Shown here: piece after piece, positions 7,989 through 16,712 of the stretch
Numbering within the stretch: the stretch's first letter is position 1
Layout of the letters: every line of letters starts with the position of its first letter
From: Pilimelia anulata
GTDB taxonomy: Bacteria > Actinomycetota > Actinomycetes > Mycobacteriales > Micromonosporaceae
Length of the DNA stretch: 64,000 bases
NCBI RefSeq assembly: GCF_014647895.1
Contig: NZ_BMQB01000010.1
Span: 134,057-198,056, forward strand
Reading direction: 5' to 3'
Program-made: the position numbers and the translations under genes
The notes under the pieces: generated by a model
Databases searched by the model: none
Seen by the model: the letters and a program-made list of their open reading frames with translations, nothing else
What the model was told of the DNA's origin: nothing

Positions 7989-8292
7989 TCGATCGTCGGA
8001 AACCAATAAGCGCCAAGCCTAACGCTGCGCGCTTCGCTCTCGCTGCCTGACGGTAGCCAGAGCGAGCTGCCGGTCCGGGACCGCCTTCGGCCCGGTTGCC
8101 GGCATCATTCAGAGGGCTGGCCCGAGTACTCCGGTCGCGGGGGTACGAGGGCGAGATCAATCAGCGACTGGGCCCGCCACACCGACTCGCTCGCGTGATC
8201 GGAGGGGCCGAGTAGAGGCATAGCGAGCTGCGCTCGGAGAAGCCCTGACGAAACTACGGAGGACCCGGGTTCGATTCCCGGCACCTCCACCA
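7916..8292 (+). ncRNA. ssrA: Transfer-messenger RNA (tmRNA)
   Basis: The 377-nt gene begins GGGGGTGACTGGTTTCGACT and ends with a tRNA-like TΨC arm (GGGTTCGATTCCC) and an encoded CCA. The 5' GGGGGUG pairs with 3' CACCUCC and contains a G·U at the third pair, the alanine identity element. The tag frame at 8012-8050 encodes AKPNAARFALAA and a TGA stop, ending in the ALAA degradation signal recognised by ClpXP-type proteases. tmRNA rescues stalled ribosomes with SmpB. Its first 73 nt overlap the 3' end of the preceding coding sequence. A strong hairpin follows directly. Confidence 0.97.
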
Positions 8293-8293
8293 G

Positions 8294-8331
8294 CAGCGGC
8301 GGCCCCACCCGATCGGGTGGGGCCGCCGCTG
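8294..8331 (+). terminator. Terminator of ssrA
   Basis: A perfect 17-bp stem (8294-8310 with 8315-8331) closes a GATC tetraloop and is followed by TCGTTGTCG. It starts 2 nt after the tmRNA 3' end. Confidence 0.85.
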
Positions 8332-8402
8332 TCGTTGTCGCGCCGTATCGGTCTCTATACCGCTTCCAGCAAAGATGTCCGGGTTCAGCCCGCGGGGCGG
8401 GT

Positions 8403-8720
8403 TCAGGGGGCTGCTCGGTGCAGCTCCCCGCGCGGGACGCTGAGGGTGACCACACCCGGCTCCCCGTCGGTGCTGCCCGCGATCTGGTCGCCGGCGGCGA
8501 AGGTGTCGTTGGACAGCGCCCCGCTGCCGTCGATGCGCACGTACCCGACGGCCATGAGGTGCTCGGCGGCCGGGGTGACCGTGTCGGGGCGGACCTGGGT
8601 GCCGGGCGGCTGGACGGCGGCGACCGTTCCCGCCCCGGCGCCGGCGGAGTCCACGACGGTCATGCCGACGGCGACGTGCGCGCCGTCGGACACCCGGGCC
8701 GGCGGTGTGCTGGTGTCCAT
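8403..8720 (-). CDS. Small PRC-barrel/DUF2171-like protein
   Basis: A 105-residue soluble protein with the β-strand pattern of PRC-barrel or DUF2171-like proteins: VAVGMTVVDSAGAGAGTVAAV near the start and VVTLSVPRGEL at the end. PRC-barrel domains appear in ribosome maturation factors and as stand-alone actinobacterial proteins of unknown function. The ATG follows GAGAGGACGGCCC, a good ribosome binding site. It converges on ssrA and is divergent from the DUF1360 gene, with 166 nt between the two starts. The family call is by pattern only. Confidence 0.6.
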   Translation of the reverse strand: MDTSTPPARVSDGAHVAVGMTVVDSAGAGAGTVAAVQPPGTQVRPDTVTPAAEHLMAVGYVRIDGSGALSNDTFAAGDQIAGSTDGEPGVVTLSVPRGELHRAAP

Positions 8721-8886
8721 GGGCCGTCCTCTCAGCAGAGCGTTTCCCCCGACGTTCCCGGCGGGCGCCAGCGACCAAACCTCGCGCGACCGCCGGGTGT
8801 GGGGCGGGCGGGGGCCGGGAAAGGCAACCGCGAGCGCGTTCGCCGCGCCGGCCCGAAGCGCCGCACCCGAAGTCGAGGAGCCCCCC

Positions 8887-9492
8887 ATGCCCACCCGCGC
8901 CGATCGCGCACCGGACGCCGGCCGCTATACCGCGGCCGTACCGGCACCGCCCCGCCGCCCGGCCCTGGTCGAGCGGCTGACCGGGGTCGCGCGGCAGGTG
9001 TCCGCGGCGTACCGGGGCGGCCGGCCCCGGCCCCTGTCCGGGTACGTCGGCGAGCTGGCCGCCTACTCGGCCGTGGTGGCGGCGCTGGCGGTCGCGGTCC
9101 GCGCCGGCCGGCCCGGCGTGCCGCGCCGGCTCGGCGCGGCGGACATCGCCCTGCTGGCGGCCGCCACGCACAAGCTCAGCCGGCTGCTGGCCAAGTCCTC
9201 GATCACCAGTCCGCTGCGGGCGCCGTTCGTCCGGTTCGTCGAGCCCGCCGGCCCCGCCGAGGTCATGGAGGAGCCCCGCCTGCGCCATCCCGTCGGCCGC
9301 GCCGTCGGCGAGCTGATCACCTGCCCCTTCTGCCTCGGCGTCTGGGTCTGCACCGGCCTGACGGCCGGGCTGCTCCTGGCCCCGCGGCCCACCCGCGTCC
9401 TCGCGGGCGCGCTGACCGCCGTCGCGGGGGCCGACTTCCTGCACCTCGCATACGGCGCCCTGGAGCGCGCGGCCGAGTCCGAAAGCGACTGA
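8887..9492 (+). CDS. DUF1360 membrane protein
   Basis: A 201-residue protein with three or four hydrophobic segments and the DUF1360 hallmark TCPFCLGVWVC, a CxxC motif just before a membrane helix, near residue 142. The preceding DIALLAAATHKLSRLLAKSSITSPLRAPF also fits the family. Bacillus relatives are linked to sporulation, but no function is established. GAGGAG lies 7 nt before ATG 8887. The CxxC could bind metal or be redox active; the sequence does not say which. Confidence 0.8.
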   Translation: MPTRADRAPDAGRYTAAVPAPPRRPALVERLTGVARQVSAAYRGGRPRPLSGYVGELAAYSAVVAALAVAVRAGRPGVPRRLGAADIALLAAATHKLSRLLAKSSITSPLRAPFVRFVEPAGPAEVMEEPRLRHPVGRAVGELITCPFCLGVWVCTGLTAGLLLAPRPTRVLAGALTAVAGADFLHLAYGALERAAESESD

Positions 9493-9639
9493 GCCCGGTC
9501 GGGGATACCGGCGCGGCGGTCGACACCTCCGCCGGTGGAGTTTTTGTCTCGTTTGAGGTGGTCGGTGTGGCGGCGGGTCGCGGGGGGTAACGCCGGGGTC
9601 ACGGGGAACCATGGGGCTGAAGCGACCGTCGGAGGATTC

Positions 9640-10602
9640 ATGAGCATACGAGTGTCCGTGCGGGCGCGGCTATGGACCGTACCGGTCGCCGCCGCGCTGC
9701 TGGCCGGCTGCGCCACCCCGCAGGCCGCCGCCCCGGGCGCCGGCGGCGGCGACCCCGCGCCGACCGCCAGCCCGAGCCCGGCAGCCAGCCCCACCACCCG
9801 TACGGCCGCGTTGATCGCCGGCTGGCGGGCCGGCCCCGGCCAGCAGGTCTGGCGGACCGGCTTCGTCCCACTGCAGGGGCTGAGCGTGCCGCCCGCGGGC
9901 GCCCGGTTCACCCGGGAGAGCCGGGTGGCCTTCGACAACGGCTGGTACACGCTCGCCTTCTCGATGCCCCGCGAGGTGCCCGGCCGGCGCGGCACGATCA
10001 CCTTCCACGACGGCGGGACGATGGAGGTGCCGGTCCAGCTCGGCGTCGAGGCGTACCGGGAGCTGGCCTCCGGCCAGCCGCCGGCCTGCCGCACGTACGA
10101 CAAGGCCCGCCTCCCCGAACGGACGCCCGCCGCGCCGCCGTGCCGGCCGCTGACGGTGACCGGCGCCCGGTACGGGACCGTCGACCTGCGGACCAGCCGC
10201 GGCACCGCCGCCGTACCGGCGTGGTTCTTCACCGTGCCCGAACTCGGCGGCGACGTCGCCCGGGTGGCCGTCGACCCGGCGTCCATCACGACGGTGCCGA
10301 ACGTGCCGGCCGAGGACCCGCCGGCGGCGCTGATGTCGGTCGACCGGATCCTGGCCGCCGAGGGCGGCCGGGTGACGTTCACCGCCAACGGCAGCGTCTG
10401 CGACCGCAACATCAAGCCGTCGGTCACGGAGGCCGAGGACGTGGTCGTGCTCGGCGCGACCGCGACCCGCGGCACCGGCGGGTGCACCCGCCAGCTCGCC
10501 GCGCACGCCGTGGTGGCGACGCTGCGCGCGCCGCTGGGCGACCGCCCGGTGCTCGACGCGCACAGCGGCCGCCTGCTCACGCCGGGGCGCCGCAGCGGCT
10601 GA
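9640..10602 (+). CDS. Lipoprotein of unknown function
   Basis: A 320-residue predicted lipoprotein: the signal peptide has a basic start (MSIRVSVRARLW), a hydrophobic core and the lipobox LLAGC at residues 19-23, followed by an Ala/Pro/Ser/Thr-rich linker typical of exported actinobacterial lipoproteins. The mature part is mostly β and contains four further cysteines that could form two disulfides. No known domain is recognised. GGAGG precedes ATG 9640. It is monocistronic and unrelated to its neighbours by sequence. Confidence 0.75.
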   Translation: MSIRVSVRARLWTVPVAAALLAGCATPQAAAPGAGGGDPAPTASPSPAASPTTRTAALIAGWRAGPGQQVWRTGFVPLQGLSVPPAGARFTRESRVAFDNGWYTLAFSMPREVPGRRGTITFHDGGTMEVPVQLGVEAYRELASGQPPACRTYDKARLPERTPAAPPCRPLTVTGARYGTVDLRTSRGTAAVPAWFFTVPELGGDVARVAVDPASITTVPNVPAEDPPAALMSVDRILAAEGGRVTFTANGSVCDRNIKPSVTEAEDVVVLGATATRGTGGCTRQLAAHAVVATLRAPLGDRPVLDAHSGRLLTPGRRSG

Positions 10603-10694
10603 CGGGGGACACCCGACCGGGCGGACCGCCGTCCGATCACGCGCGGAGCGGCCGGGTAACCCGGTGGGCACCCCGCGTGGCCGCGCCGGCAGGC

Positions 10695-10700
10695 TATGGT
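10695..10700 (+). promoter_or_regulatory. -10 box TATGGT before the VOC gene
   Basis: TATGGT ends 7 nt before ATG 10708 with no ribosome binding site, so a leaderless transcript is plausible. The ATG at 10696 inside this box is therefore not taken as the start. Confidence 0.4.
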
Positions 10701-10707
10701 GCGTGGC

Positions 10708-11061
10708 ATGGCTCTGAGTGCGCGCATGGTGACCATCGACTGCCGGGACCCCCGGCGCCTCGCGGCATTCTGGACGGCCGCCGCGGGGTACACGGTGGCC
10801 GACGACTTCGGCGGCGAGTTCCTCGTGCTCGCGCCGGGCGCGGACGACGGCCTCCGGATCGGGCTCCAGCGCGTCGACGAGCCGCGGGCCGGGAAGAACC
10901 GCGTCCACATCGACTTCCACGCCGACGATCGCGCCGCCGAGGCGAAGAGACTCACCGACCTCGGCGCGACGGTGGTCGCCGAGCATGCCGTACCGGGGCT
11001 GGGCTGGACGGTGTTCACCGACCCGGAGGGCAACGAGTTCTGCGTCGGCCAGAGCGGGTAG
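10708..11061 (+). CDS. VOC/glyoxalase-like domain protein
   Basis: A 117-residue protein of the vicinal oxygen chelate fold, of the short glyoxalase-like type common in actinobacteria. The two βαβββ halves are visible: MVTIDCRDPRRLAAFWTAAAG and HIDFHADDRAAEAKRL, ending with the WTVFTDPEGNEFCV signature. The His-Ile-Asp-Phe and terminal Glu positions could hold a metal. Substrate unknown; relatives include resistance and lyase enzymes. It lies 8 nt upstream of yqgE and may be co-transcribed with it. Confidence 0.75.
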   Translation: MALSARMVTIDCRDPRRLAAFWTAAAGYTVADDFGGEFLVLAPGADDGLRIGLQRVDEPRAGKNRVHIDFHADDRAAEAKRLTDLGATVVAEHAVPGLGWTVFTDPEGNEFCVGQSG

Positions 11062-11069
11062 GGGTGGCC

Positions 11070-11651
11070 ATGGAGCAGCCGCGCCTCGGGCGCCGGATGG
11101 AGTCGCTGACCGGACGGCTCCTGGTGGCGGCGCCCGCGCTCAAGGACCCCAACTTCGACCGTACCGTCGTGATGCTCGTCGCGCACGAGGGCGACGGCGC
11201 CCTGGGCGTGGTGCTGAACCGGGCCACCGAGGTACCGGTCAGCGAGGTGCTGGACGGCTGGGAGGCGCTGGCCACCGAGCCGGGCGTGCTGTTCGAGGGC
11301 GGGCCGGTCCAGCCGGACTCGGCGATCTGCCTGGCCCGGACCAAGCCCGACACCACCCCGCCGTCCGGGTTCCAGGCGGTCGCCGGGGCGCTGGGTACCG
11401 TCGACCTCTCCGCCGACCCGGCGGCGCTGGCCGGCGCGCTGGTCGGCATCCGGGTGTTCGCCGGGTACTCCGGCTGGTCGGCCGGCCAGTTGGAGGAGGA
11501 GATCGCCGAGGGCTCGTGGTTCGTCCTGGACGCGCTGCCCGGCGACCCGCTGGCCGGGCGCCCGGACGACCTGTGGCCGATGGTGCTGCGCCGGCAGGGC
11601 GGGATGCTGGCCGCGGTCGCGCACTTCCCGGCCGACCCGGCGACGAACTAG
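11070..11651 (+). CDS. YqgE/AlgH (UPF0301) family protein
   Basis: A 193-residue protein matching the YqgE/AlgH family in length and in conserved blocks: LTGRLLVAAPALKDPNFDRTVVMLVAHEGDGALGVVLN at the start (read from 11097), FEGGPVQPDS in the middle, and VRVFAGYSGWSAGQLEEEI-like GYSGWSAGQL later. The fold is known, but the biochemical role is not. ATG 11070 follows GGGGTGG; an in-frame ATG at 11097 (MESLTGRLL) matches many family starts and is an alternative. Confidence 0.88.
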   Translation: MEQPRLGRRMESLTGRLLVAAPALKDPNFDRTVVMLVAHEGDGALGVVLNRATEVPVSEVLDGWEALATEPGVLFEGGPVQPDSAICLARTKPDTTPPSGFQAVAGALGTVDLSADPAALAGALVGIRVFAGYSGWSAGQLEEEIAEGSWFVLDALPGDPLAGRPDDLWPMVLRRQGGMLAAVAHFPADPATN

Positions 11652-11765
11652 GCACCTCCTTCCCCGTCCGCGGGCGTGAGGCGAACCGGGCATCGGCGGC
11701 CCCCCGCCCGCGGGTGGGTCGGGTGTGTGTACTATTTCCGAGTGCCCGCGAGAGCGGACATTTGG

Positions 11766-11838
11766 GGGGCCGTGGCGCAGCTGGTAGCGCACCACACTGG
11801 CAGTGTGGGGGTCAGGGGTTCGAGTCCCCTCGGCTCCA
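11766..11838 (+). tRNA. tRNA-Ala (anticodon GGC)
   Basis: A complete 73-nt cloverleaf. Acceptor GGGGCCG pairs with CGGCTCC and contains the G3·U70 alanine identity pair. The anticodon stem CCACA/TGTGG carries loop CTGGCAG, giving anticodon GGC. The T arm is AGGGG TTCGAGT CCCCT. CCA is not encoded (ACCC follows). Confidence 0.96.
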
Positions 11839-11857
11839 CCCGAAACGAGCAAGGGTC

Positions 11858-11887
11858 CGACGCTCCGGTCATCCGATCGGGGCGTCG
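11858..11887 (+). terminator. Hairpin downstream of tRNA-Ala
   Basis: CGACGCTCC (11858-11866) pairs with GGGGCGTCG (11879-11887), 9 bp with one G·U, and CTTT follows shortly after. It probably ends the tRNA-Ala transcript. Confidence 0.5.
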
Positions 11888-12133
11888 ACTGCTTTCCGGA
11901 ACCGCTCAGCGCCCGGACCCGATCAACGGGAGCCGGTGGCGCCGGGCAGGTACGGCGCGATCCAGCCCCGGAGCCGCGTCCGCGCGCCCGAAGGACGTCG
12001 GGACCCGCTGCCGCTGATCCGGTGAGAGCACGCCTGCGAACGGCGAGTTCTGCCGGAGCTCCACCGCTTCCGGATCCTCCGAGGTCAGCGCCCGGAGGAC
12101 CGATTCCCCCTGCCGGTAGTGCCTTTTTGTGCC

Positions 12134-12147
12134 TGTCCGGTCGGACA
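12134..12147. promoter_or_regulatory. Palindrome TGTCCG-GT-CGGACA upstream of a secreted protein gene
   Basis: This perfect 6-2-6 inverted repeat lies about 100 nt before ATG 12249, in the otherwise empty 410-nt stretch after tRNA-Ala. TTTGACG at about 12207-12213 could be a -35. The palindrome is a candidate operator. Nothing else recognisable is in the stretch. Confidence 0.35.
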
Positions 12148-12248
12148 TTCCGGGCGAGCCACTGTTATCGACCCCCGTCACTCCCGTTCGTCGGTGCCGC
12201 TCGCTAGCCTTTGACGGCGAGAAGCTCTCCGCGGAAAGGATGTGGCCG

Positions 12249-13607
12249 ATGCGCACACCGCCCATCGGGCACGCACTGATCCTGCTGGGCCTGATCGCCA
12301 CGGTGATCGGGCCGGTGACGGCGTCCGCCGCGCCGACGCAGGCCGAGGTGCACATCTCCGTCGGCGCCGCCGCCGTGGCGCCCGGCGCGCCCGCCCGCCG
12401 GGCGCGGGTGACCGTGGACACCCGCGGCCGGTTCGTCACGCTGGACCGCGCGGTCGTCACGTTCGACCTGCGCCGGGCCGCGGGGCTGGTCCGGATCGCC
12501 GCCGCCGACGACGACTGGCACTCCTGCACGGCCGCCGGCACGCGGCTGGTCTGCGCGCTGCCGCCGGACTGGGACCTGTACGGCGAGGGCGACGTGCTGC
12601 CCCGGGTGACGCTGACCGCGCTGCCGGGCGCCCGGGTCGGCGCGGTCGGGTCGATCACGACGACGCTGGCCGACCCGCGGATCGGGAGCGTCACCACCGG
12701 CTCGAAGGTCCGGGTGGTCGAGCACGTGGACCTCGTCGCCGGGGCGGACGAGGAGGTGCGGGCGGCGCCGGACAGCGGCTTCGTGCGCGCGCTGGAGGTG
12801 CGCAACAACGGGCGCAAGCCGGTGGACGGGGTGGTGGCCCGGTTCGACGGCAGCTACAACGTCGACTCCGCCGAGACCGACTTCCGCAACTGCCGGTACG
12901 ACGCCGACGGGTACCTGCTGAGCTGCGTCTTCCCGACCGAGCTGGCGCCCGGCCGGGCGTACCGGACCGAGGTGCCGATGTGGGTGGACGGCAACGCCCA
13001 CGCGCCGGGCCGGCAGCTCAGCCGGGTCACCTGGCAGACGCTGGACGAGGCCGCCGACGACCTGACGCCGCGCGCCGACGTGCGGCTCGGCGGCGGGGCC
13101 GAGCTGACCCTGGCCGCGGTGCGCGGCGGCCCGCCCGCCCGCCGCGGGGACACCGCGGTGCCGGGCAACGTCTCGCGCGTGTTCGTCGCGGTCACCGGCC
13201 GGCACGCCGCGGACGTGGCGGTGGTCGGCAGCGCCGTGCGCGGCCGGGCCGGCGACGCCGTCGAGCTGACCACGACGCTGGCCAACCACGGCCCCGCCGA
13301 CCTGGAGACGCTGGACGAGGACACCGCCGTGGCCGCCGTGGACATCACCCTGCCGCCGGGCGTGACGGTGGTGGAGGAGCCGGACGCGTTCTGCGACCCG
13401 CCGCGCGGCCGCACGTACCGCTGCTACAGCTCGGAGGCCGTGCTCGCCGCCGGGGACATCGAGGAGATCGTGTTCACGGTCCGGATCGACCGGGTCGAGC
13501 CCGGCGCGGCCGGGCGGGCGGAGCTGGTCACCGACGACGCGGACCTGGTGCTCGGCGAGGACGGCGACGCGATCAACAACGCGGGCGTCCTGGCGATCGC
13601 CGAGTGA
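12249..13607 (+). CDS. Secreted DUF11-like β-sandwich protein
   Basis: A 452-residue secreted protein with a signal peptide (MRTPPIGHALILLGLIATVIG then VTASAA). The mature part is a series of Ig-like β-sandwich repeats. The last resembles DUF11/CARDB modules (VELTTTLANHGPADLETLDEDTAVAAVDITLPPG broken up by loops; typical LANHGP and LPPGVTVV motifs). Cysteine pairs near DWHSCTAAGTRLVCAL and FCDPPRGRTYRCYS suggest disulfides. There is no C-terminal anchor, so it is probably released. ATG 12249 has AAAGG about 9 nt upstream; ATG 12240 is too close to that site. Function unknown; such modules often serve adhesion or cell-wall display. Confidence 0.75.
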   Translation: MRTPPIGHALILLGLIATVIGPVTASAAPTQAEVHISVGAAAVAPGAPARRARVTVDTRGRFVTLDRAVVTFDLRRAAGLVRIAAADDDWHSCTAAGTRLVCALPPDWDLYGEGDVLPRVTLTALPGARVGAVGSITTTLADPRIGSVTTGSKVRVVEHVDLVAGADEEVRAAPDSGFVRALEVRNNGRKPVDGVVARFDGSYNVDSAETDFRNCRYDADGYLLSCVFPTELAPGRAYRTEVPMWVDGNAHAPGRQLSRVTWQTLDEAADDLTPRADVRLGGGAELTLAAVRGGPPARRGDTAVPGNVSRVFVAVTGRHAADVAVVGSAVRGRAGDAVELTTTLANHGPADLETLDEDTAVAAVDITLPPGVTVVEEPDAFCDPPRGRTYRCYSSEAVLAAGDIEEIVFTVRIDRVEPGAAGRAELVTDDADLVLGEDGDAINNAGVLAIAE

Positions 13608-13697
13608 GCGTCACCGGCCCGCTATGGGTGGTTTGTCCGACCGCTCCGCGGGCAGTCAGCGTCCGTTGATCGACCCGACCCCGGCGAGGTGCACGGC

Positions 13698-14195
13698 ATG
13701 TCCGCTCCGCGGCCCGGCGCCACCGACCGCGACCGCGCGGTGGTCCGGCGCACGACGCTGGGCGTCGCCGTGCTGCTGCTCGTCCTCGGGGTGGCCGGCT
13801 TCGTCCCCGGCGTGACCGCGGACATGGACCGGCTCGCGCTGGCCGGGCCCGGGTCGGCGGCGCGGCTGTTCGGCGTCGCGCGCGTGTCCGTCCTGCACAA
13901 CGCCCTGCACCTGCTGCTCGGGCTGCTCGGGCTGATGGTGAGCCGGGAGCGGTACGCGCCGCGGTACTACCTGCTCGGCGTCGGCGGCCTGGGCGTGCTC
14001 GCCGGCGTGTGGGGGCTGGTCCTGCCCGATGGGGCAGCGGCGAACGTGCTGCCGTCGGACACGGCCGGCGACCTGCTCCACCTGGCCCTCGGACTTGGCA
14101 TGATCATGGTGGGTCGGGGGGCCGAGCGGCCGTACGCGGCGCTCGCCCGGCGGCCGGCGGCGGACCCGGCCGGGGACCGGGCGGAGTCCGGGTGA
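13698..14195 (+). CDS. DUF4383 four-helix membrane protein
   Basis: A 165-residue membrane protein with four predicted helices. It contains the DUF4383 pattern of a helix followed by LFGVARVSVLHNALHLLLGLLGL, then a third helix after RYYLLGVGGLGVLAG, and LPSDTAGDLLHLALGLGMI before the fourth. GCGAGG lies 8 nt before ATG 13698. Members are widespread in actinobacteria and have no assigned function; histidines at the helix ends are conserved and might bind metal or heme, which is speculative. Confidence 0.8.
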   Translation: MSAPRPGATDRDRAVVRRTTLGVAVLLLVLGVAGFVPGVTADMDRLALAGPGSAARLFGVARVSVLHNALHLLLGLLGLMVSRERYAPRYYLLGVGGLGVLAGVWGLVLPDGAAANVLPSDTAGDLLHLALGLGMIMVGRGAERPYAALARRPAADPAGDRAESG

Positions 14196-14322
14196 GCCCG
14201 GGCGGCCGGCCGCGCACCCCGTGCCGCCGGGGGTCCCCCGGCGGGCTATTCTGCGTCGTCGGGTACACCTCGTCGGCCGGGGGGTATCCACTGCGGGACA
14301 ACGAGCACACACCGGAGGCCCA

Positions 14323-16080
14323 GTGACCACCGAGAACAGCATGAGCTTCGAACCGCGGCCCATCGTGGCCCGGCCGTGGCCGGTGCGGGGCGCGGTCAAG
14401 GGCTCGGCGTTCGCCCGCATCCTGCGGACGACGGACGCGAAGCAGATCGGGATCATGTACATGATCACCGCGTTCGGCTTCTTCCTCGTCGGCGGCGTGA
14501 TGGCCCTGTTCATGCGGGCCGAGCTGGCGCGGCCGGGCGGGCAGTTCCTGTCCCCGGAGCAGTTCAACCAGCTCTTCACGATGCACGGCACGATCATGCT
14601 GCTGTTCTTCGCCACGCCGATCGTGTTCGCGTTCGCCAACTACATCACGCCGATCCAGATCGGCGCGCCGGACGTGGCGTTCCCGCGGCTGAACTCCTTC
14701 GCGTACTGGCTGTACCTGTTCGGCGGCCTGATCACCCTCGGCGGCGCGGTCAGCCCCGGCGGCATGGCGGACTTCGGCTGGTTCGCGTACACGCCGCTGT
14801 CCAACGTCCAGCACTCGCCGGGCACCGGCGCGAGCATGTGGATCGTCGGCCTGGCGCTGTCCGGCCTCGGCACCATCCTCGGCGCGGTCAACATGATCAC
14901 CACGATCCTGACCCTGCGCGCGCCCGGCATGACGATGTTCCGGATGCCGATCTTCACCTGGAACATCCTCGTCACCAGCCTGCTGGTCATCCTCGTCTTC
15001 CCGCTGCTCGCCGCCGCGCTGTTCGCGCTGCTGGCCGACCGCAACCTCGGCGCCCACGTGTACGACGTCGCGCACGGCGGGCCGATGCTCTGGCAGCACC
15101 TGTTCTGGTTCTTCGGCCACCCCGAGGTGTACGTGGTCGCGCTGCCGTTCTTCGGCATCGTCTCCGAGGTCTTCCCGGTGTTCAGCCGCAAGCCGATCTT
15201 CGGGTACACCGGCCTGGTCGCCGCGACCATCGGCATCGCCGGCCTGTCGATGAGCGTGTGGGCGCACCACATGTTCGCCACCGGCCAGGTGCTGCTGCCG
15301 TTCTTCAGCTTCCTGAGCTTCATGATCGCCGTACCGACGGGGATGAAGTTCTTCAACTGGATCGGCACGATGTGGCGCGGGCAGATCACGTTCGAGTCGC
15401 CGATGCTGTTCGCGCTCGGCTTCCTCGTGACGTTCCTGTTCGGCGGCCTCTCCGGCGTCCTGCTGGCCAGCCCGCCGATCGACTTCCACGTCTCGGACTC
15501 GTACTTCGTCGTCGCGCACTTCCACTACGTGCTGTTCGGCACGATCGTGTTCGCGGTGTACTCGGGCATCTACTTCTGGTTCCCGAAGATGACCGGCCGG
15601 ATGCTCGACGAGCGGCTCGGCAAGGTGCACTTCTGGCTCACCATGATCGGTTTCCACACCACGTTCCTGGTGCAGCACTGGCTGGGTACGCAGGGCATGC
15701 CGCGGCGGTACTACGACTACCTGCCCAGCGACGGCTTCACCACGCTGAACACGATCTCCACGATCGGCGCGTTCGTGCTCGGCCTGTCGACGCTGCCGTT
15801 CCTGTACAACGTGTGGAAGTCGTACCGGGCCGGCGAGGTCGTCACGGTCAACGACCCCTGGGGGTACGGCAACTCGCTGGAGTGGGCCACCACCTGCCCG
15901 CCGCCGCTGCGCAACTTCGACCGGATGCCGCGGATCCGCTCCGAGCGGCCGGCGTTCGACGAGAAGTTCCCGCACCTGGCCCCGTACGCCGTCGAGCGCT
16001 CGGCCGACGACGTGGGCGACGAGGCGATCGGCGGCGAGGACGCCACCGCCGGCGGCGACTTCAACATCAACCTCAAGTAG
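14323..16080 (+). CDS. ctaD: Cytochrome c oxidase subunit I
   Basis: This is the catalytic subunit of aa3-type terminal oxidase, which reduces O2 to water and pumps protons in the cytoplasmic membrane. The 585-residue protein has twelve helices. Ligand motifs are intact: HGTIM for low-spin heme, WFFGHPEVY with the CuB histidine and crosslinked tyrosine, HHMFATG with the CuB His pair, and HFHYVLFG with the heme a3 and a ligands. It ends in an acidic tail with DDVGDEAIGGED. GTG 14323 follows GGAGG at short spacing. Other oxidase subunits are not in the window. A strong terminator follows. Confidence 0.96.
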   Translation: MTTENSMSFEPRPIVARPWPVRGAVKGSAFARILRTTDAKQIGIMYMITAFGFFLVGGVMALFMRAELARPGGQFLSPEQFNQLFTMHGTIMLLFFATPIVFAFANYITPIQIGAPDVAFPRLNSFAYWLYLFGGLITLGGAVSPGGMADFGWFAYTPLSNVQHSPGTGASMWIVGLALSGLGTILGAVNMITTILTLRAPGMTMFRMPIFTWNILVTSLLVILVFPLLAAALFALLADRNLGAHVYDVAHGGPMLWQHLFWFFGHPEVYVVALPFFGIVSEVFPVFSRKPIFGYTGLVAATIGIAGLSMSVWAHHMFATGQVLLPFFSFLSFMIAVPTGMKFFNWIGTMWRGQITFESPMLFALGFLVTFLFGGLSGVLLASPPIDFHVSDSYFVVAHFHYVLFGTIVFAVYSGIYFWFPKMTGRMLDERLGKVHFWLTMIGFHTTFLVQHWLGTQGMPRRYYDYLPSDGFTTLNTISTIGAFVLGLSTLPFLYNVWKSYRAGEVVTVNDPWGYGNSLEWATTCPPPLRNFDRMPRIRSERPAFDEKFPHLAPYAVERSADDVGDEAIGGEDATAGGDFNINLK

Positions 16081-16086
16081 CCCGAA

Positions 16087-16127
16087 CGGAAACGCCCCGC
16101 GGACGTCGCGTCCGCGGGGCGTTTCCG
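16087..16127. terminator. Bidirectional terminator between ctaD and pncA
   Basis: A perfect 17-bp stem (16087-16103 with 16111-16127) and a 7-nt loop lie between the convergent ctaD and pncA stops. The arms begin with GGAAA and end with TTTCC, so either strand has a short T-tract. Confidence 0.85.
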
Positions 16128-16150
16128 TGTGGTCAGTTTCCGTGTGGTCA
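16121..16150. repeat. 15-bp tandem duplication at the pncA stop
   Basis: GTTTCCGTGTGGTCA is present twice without spacer (16121-16135, 16136-16150). The first copy overlaps the terminator arm and the second holds the pncA stop codon, indicating a recent local duplication. Confidence 0.8.
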
Positions 16151-16702
16151 GGGGGTGAGGGTCACGCCCGCCGCGCGCAGCGCCGCCAGCGCCCGCTCGG
16201 TGGTGTCCGGCGCGACGCCGGCGGTGTGCTCCAGCAGCACGGTGGTGGCGAAGCCGGCCGCCGCCGCGTCCAGCGCGGTCGCCCGGACACAGTGGTCGGT
16301 GGCGATGCCGACGACGTCCACGGCGGTCACGCCGCGCACCCGCAGCCAGGCGGCCAGGCCGACGCCGTCGGCCTCGCCCTCGAAGCCGGAGTACGCGGCG
16401 GCGTACTCGCCCTTGTCGAAGACCCCCTCCACCCGGTCGGTGGCCAGCGCCGGGTGCAGATCCACCCCCGGCGTGCCGACGACGCAGTGCCGCGGCCACG
16501 AGTCCACGTAGTCCGGGGTCTCGCTGAAGTGGTCGCCCGGGTCGATGTGGTGGTCCCGGGTGGCGACCACATGGTCCCACCGGCCCGGCTCGGCGGCCAG
16601 CAGCGCGGTCAGCCGCTCGGCCACCGCGGTGCCGCCGGCCACGGCCAGCGAGCCCCCCTCGCAGAAGTCGTTCTGCACGTCCACGATCACCAGCGCGCGC
16701 AT
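16148..16702 (-). CDS. pncA: Nicotinamidase
   Basis: PncA hydrolyses nicotinamide to nicotinic acid and ammonia in NAD salvage. The 184-residue protein is very close to mycobacterial PncA: MRALVIVDVQNDFCEGGSLAV with catalytic Asp8, metal-site residues in TRDHHIDPGDHF, catalytic Lys in VFDKGEY, and the nucleophile Cys in GIATDHCVRATALDA. GAGGAGG lies 5 nt before the ATG. It begins 10 nt after pncB, whose product uses nicotinic acid, so the two form a salvage operon. It converges on ctaD. Confidence 0.96.
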   Translation of the reverse strand: MRALVIVDVQNDFCEGGSLAVAGGTAVAERLTALLAAEPGRWDHVVATRDHHIDPGDHFSETPDYVDSWPRHCVVGTPGVDLHPALATDRVEGVFDKGEYAAAYSGFEGEADGVGLAAWLRVRGVTAVDVVGIATDHCVRATALDAAAAGFATTVLLEHTAGVAPDTTERALAALRAAGVTLTP

Positions 16703-16712
16703 GGTTGCCTCC

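Noticed and set aside
11676..12207. Short plus-strand frames around tRNA-Ala
   Set aside because: They run through the tRNA and its hairpin, lack a ribosome binding site and have no coherent composition.
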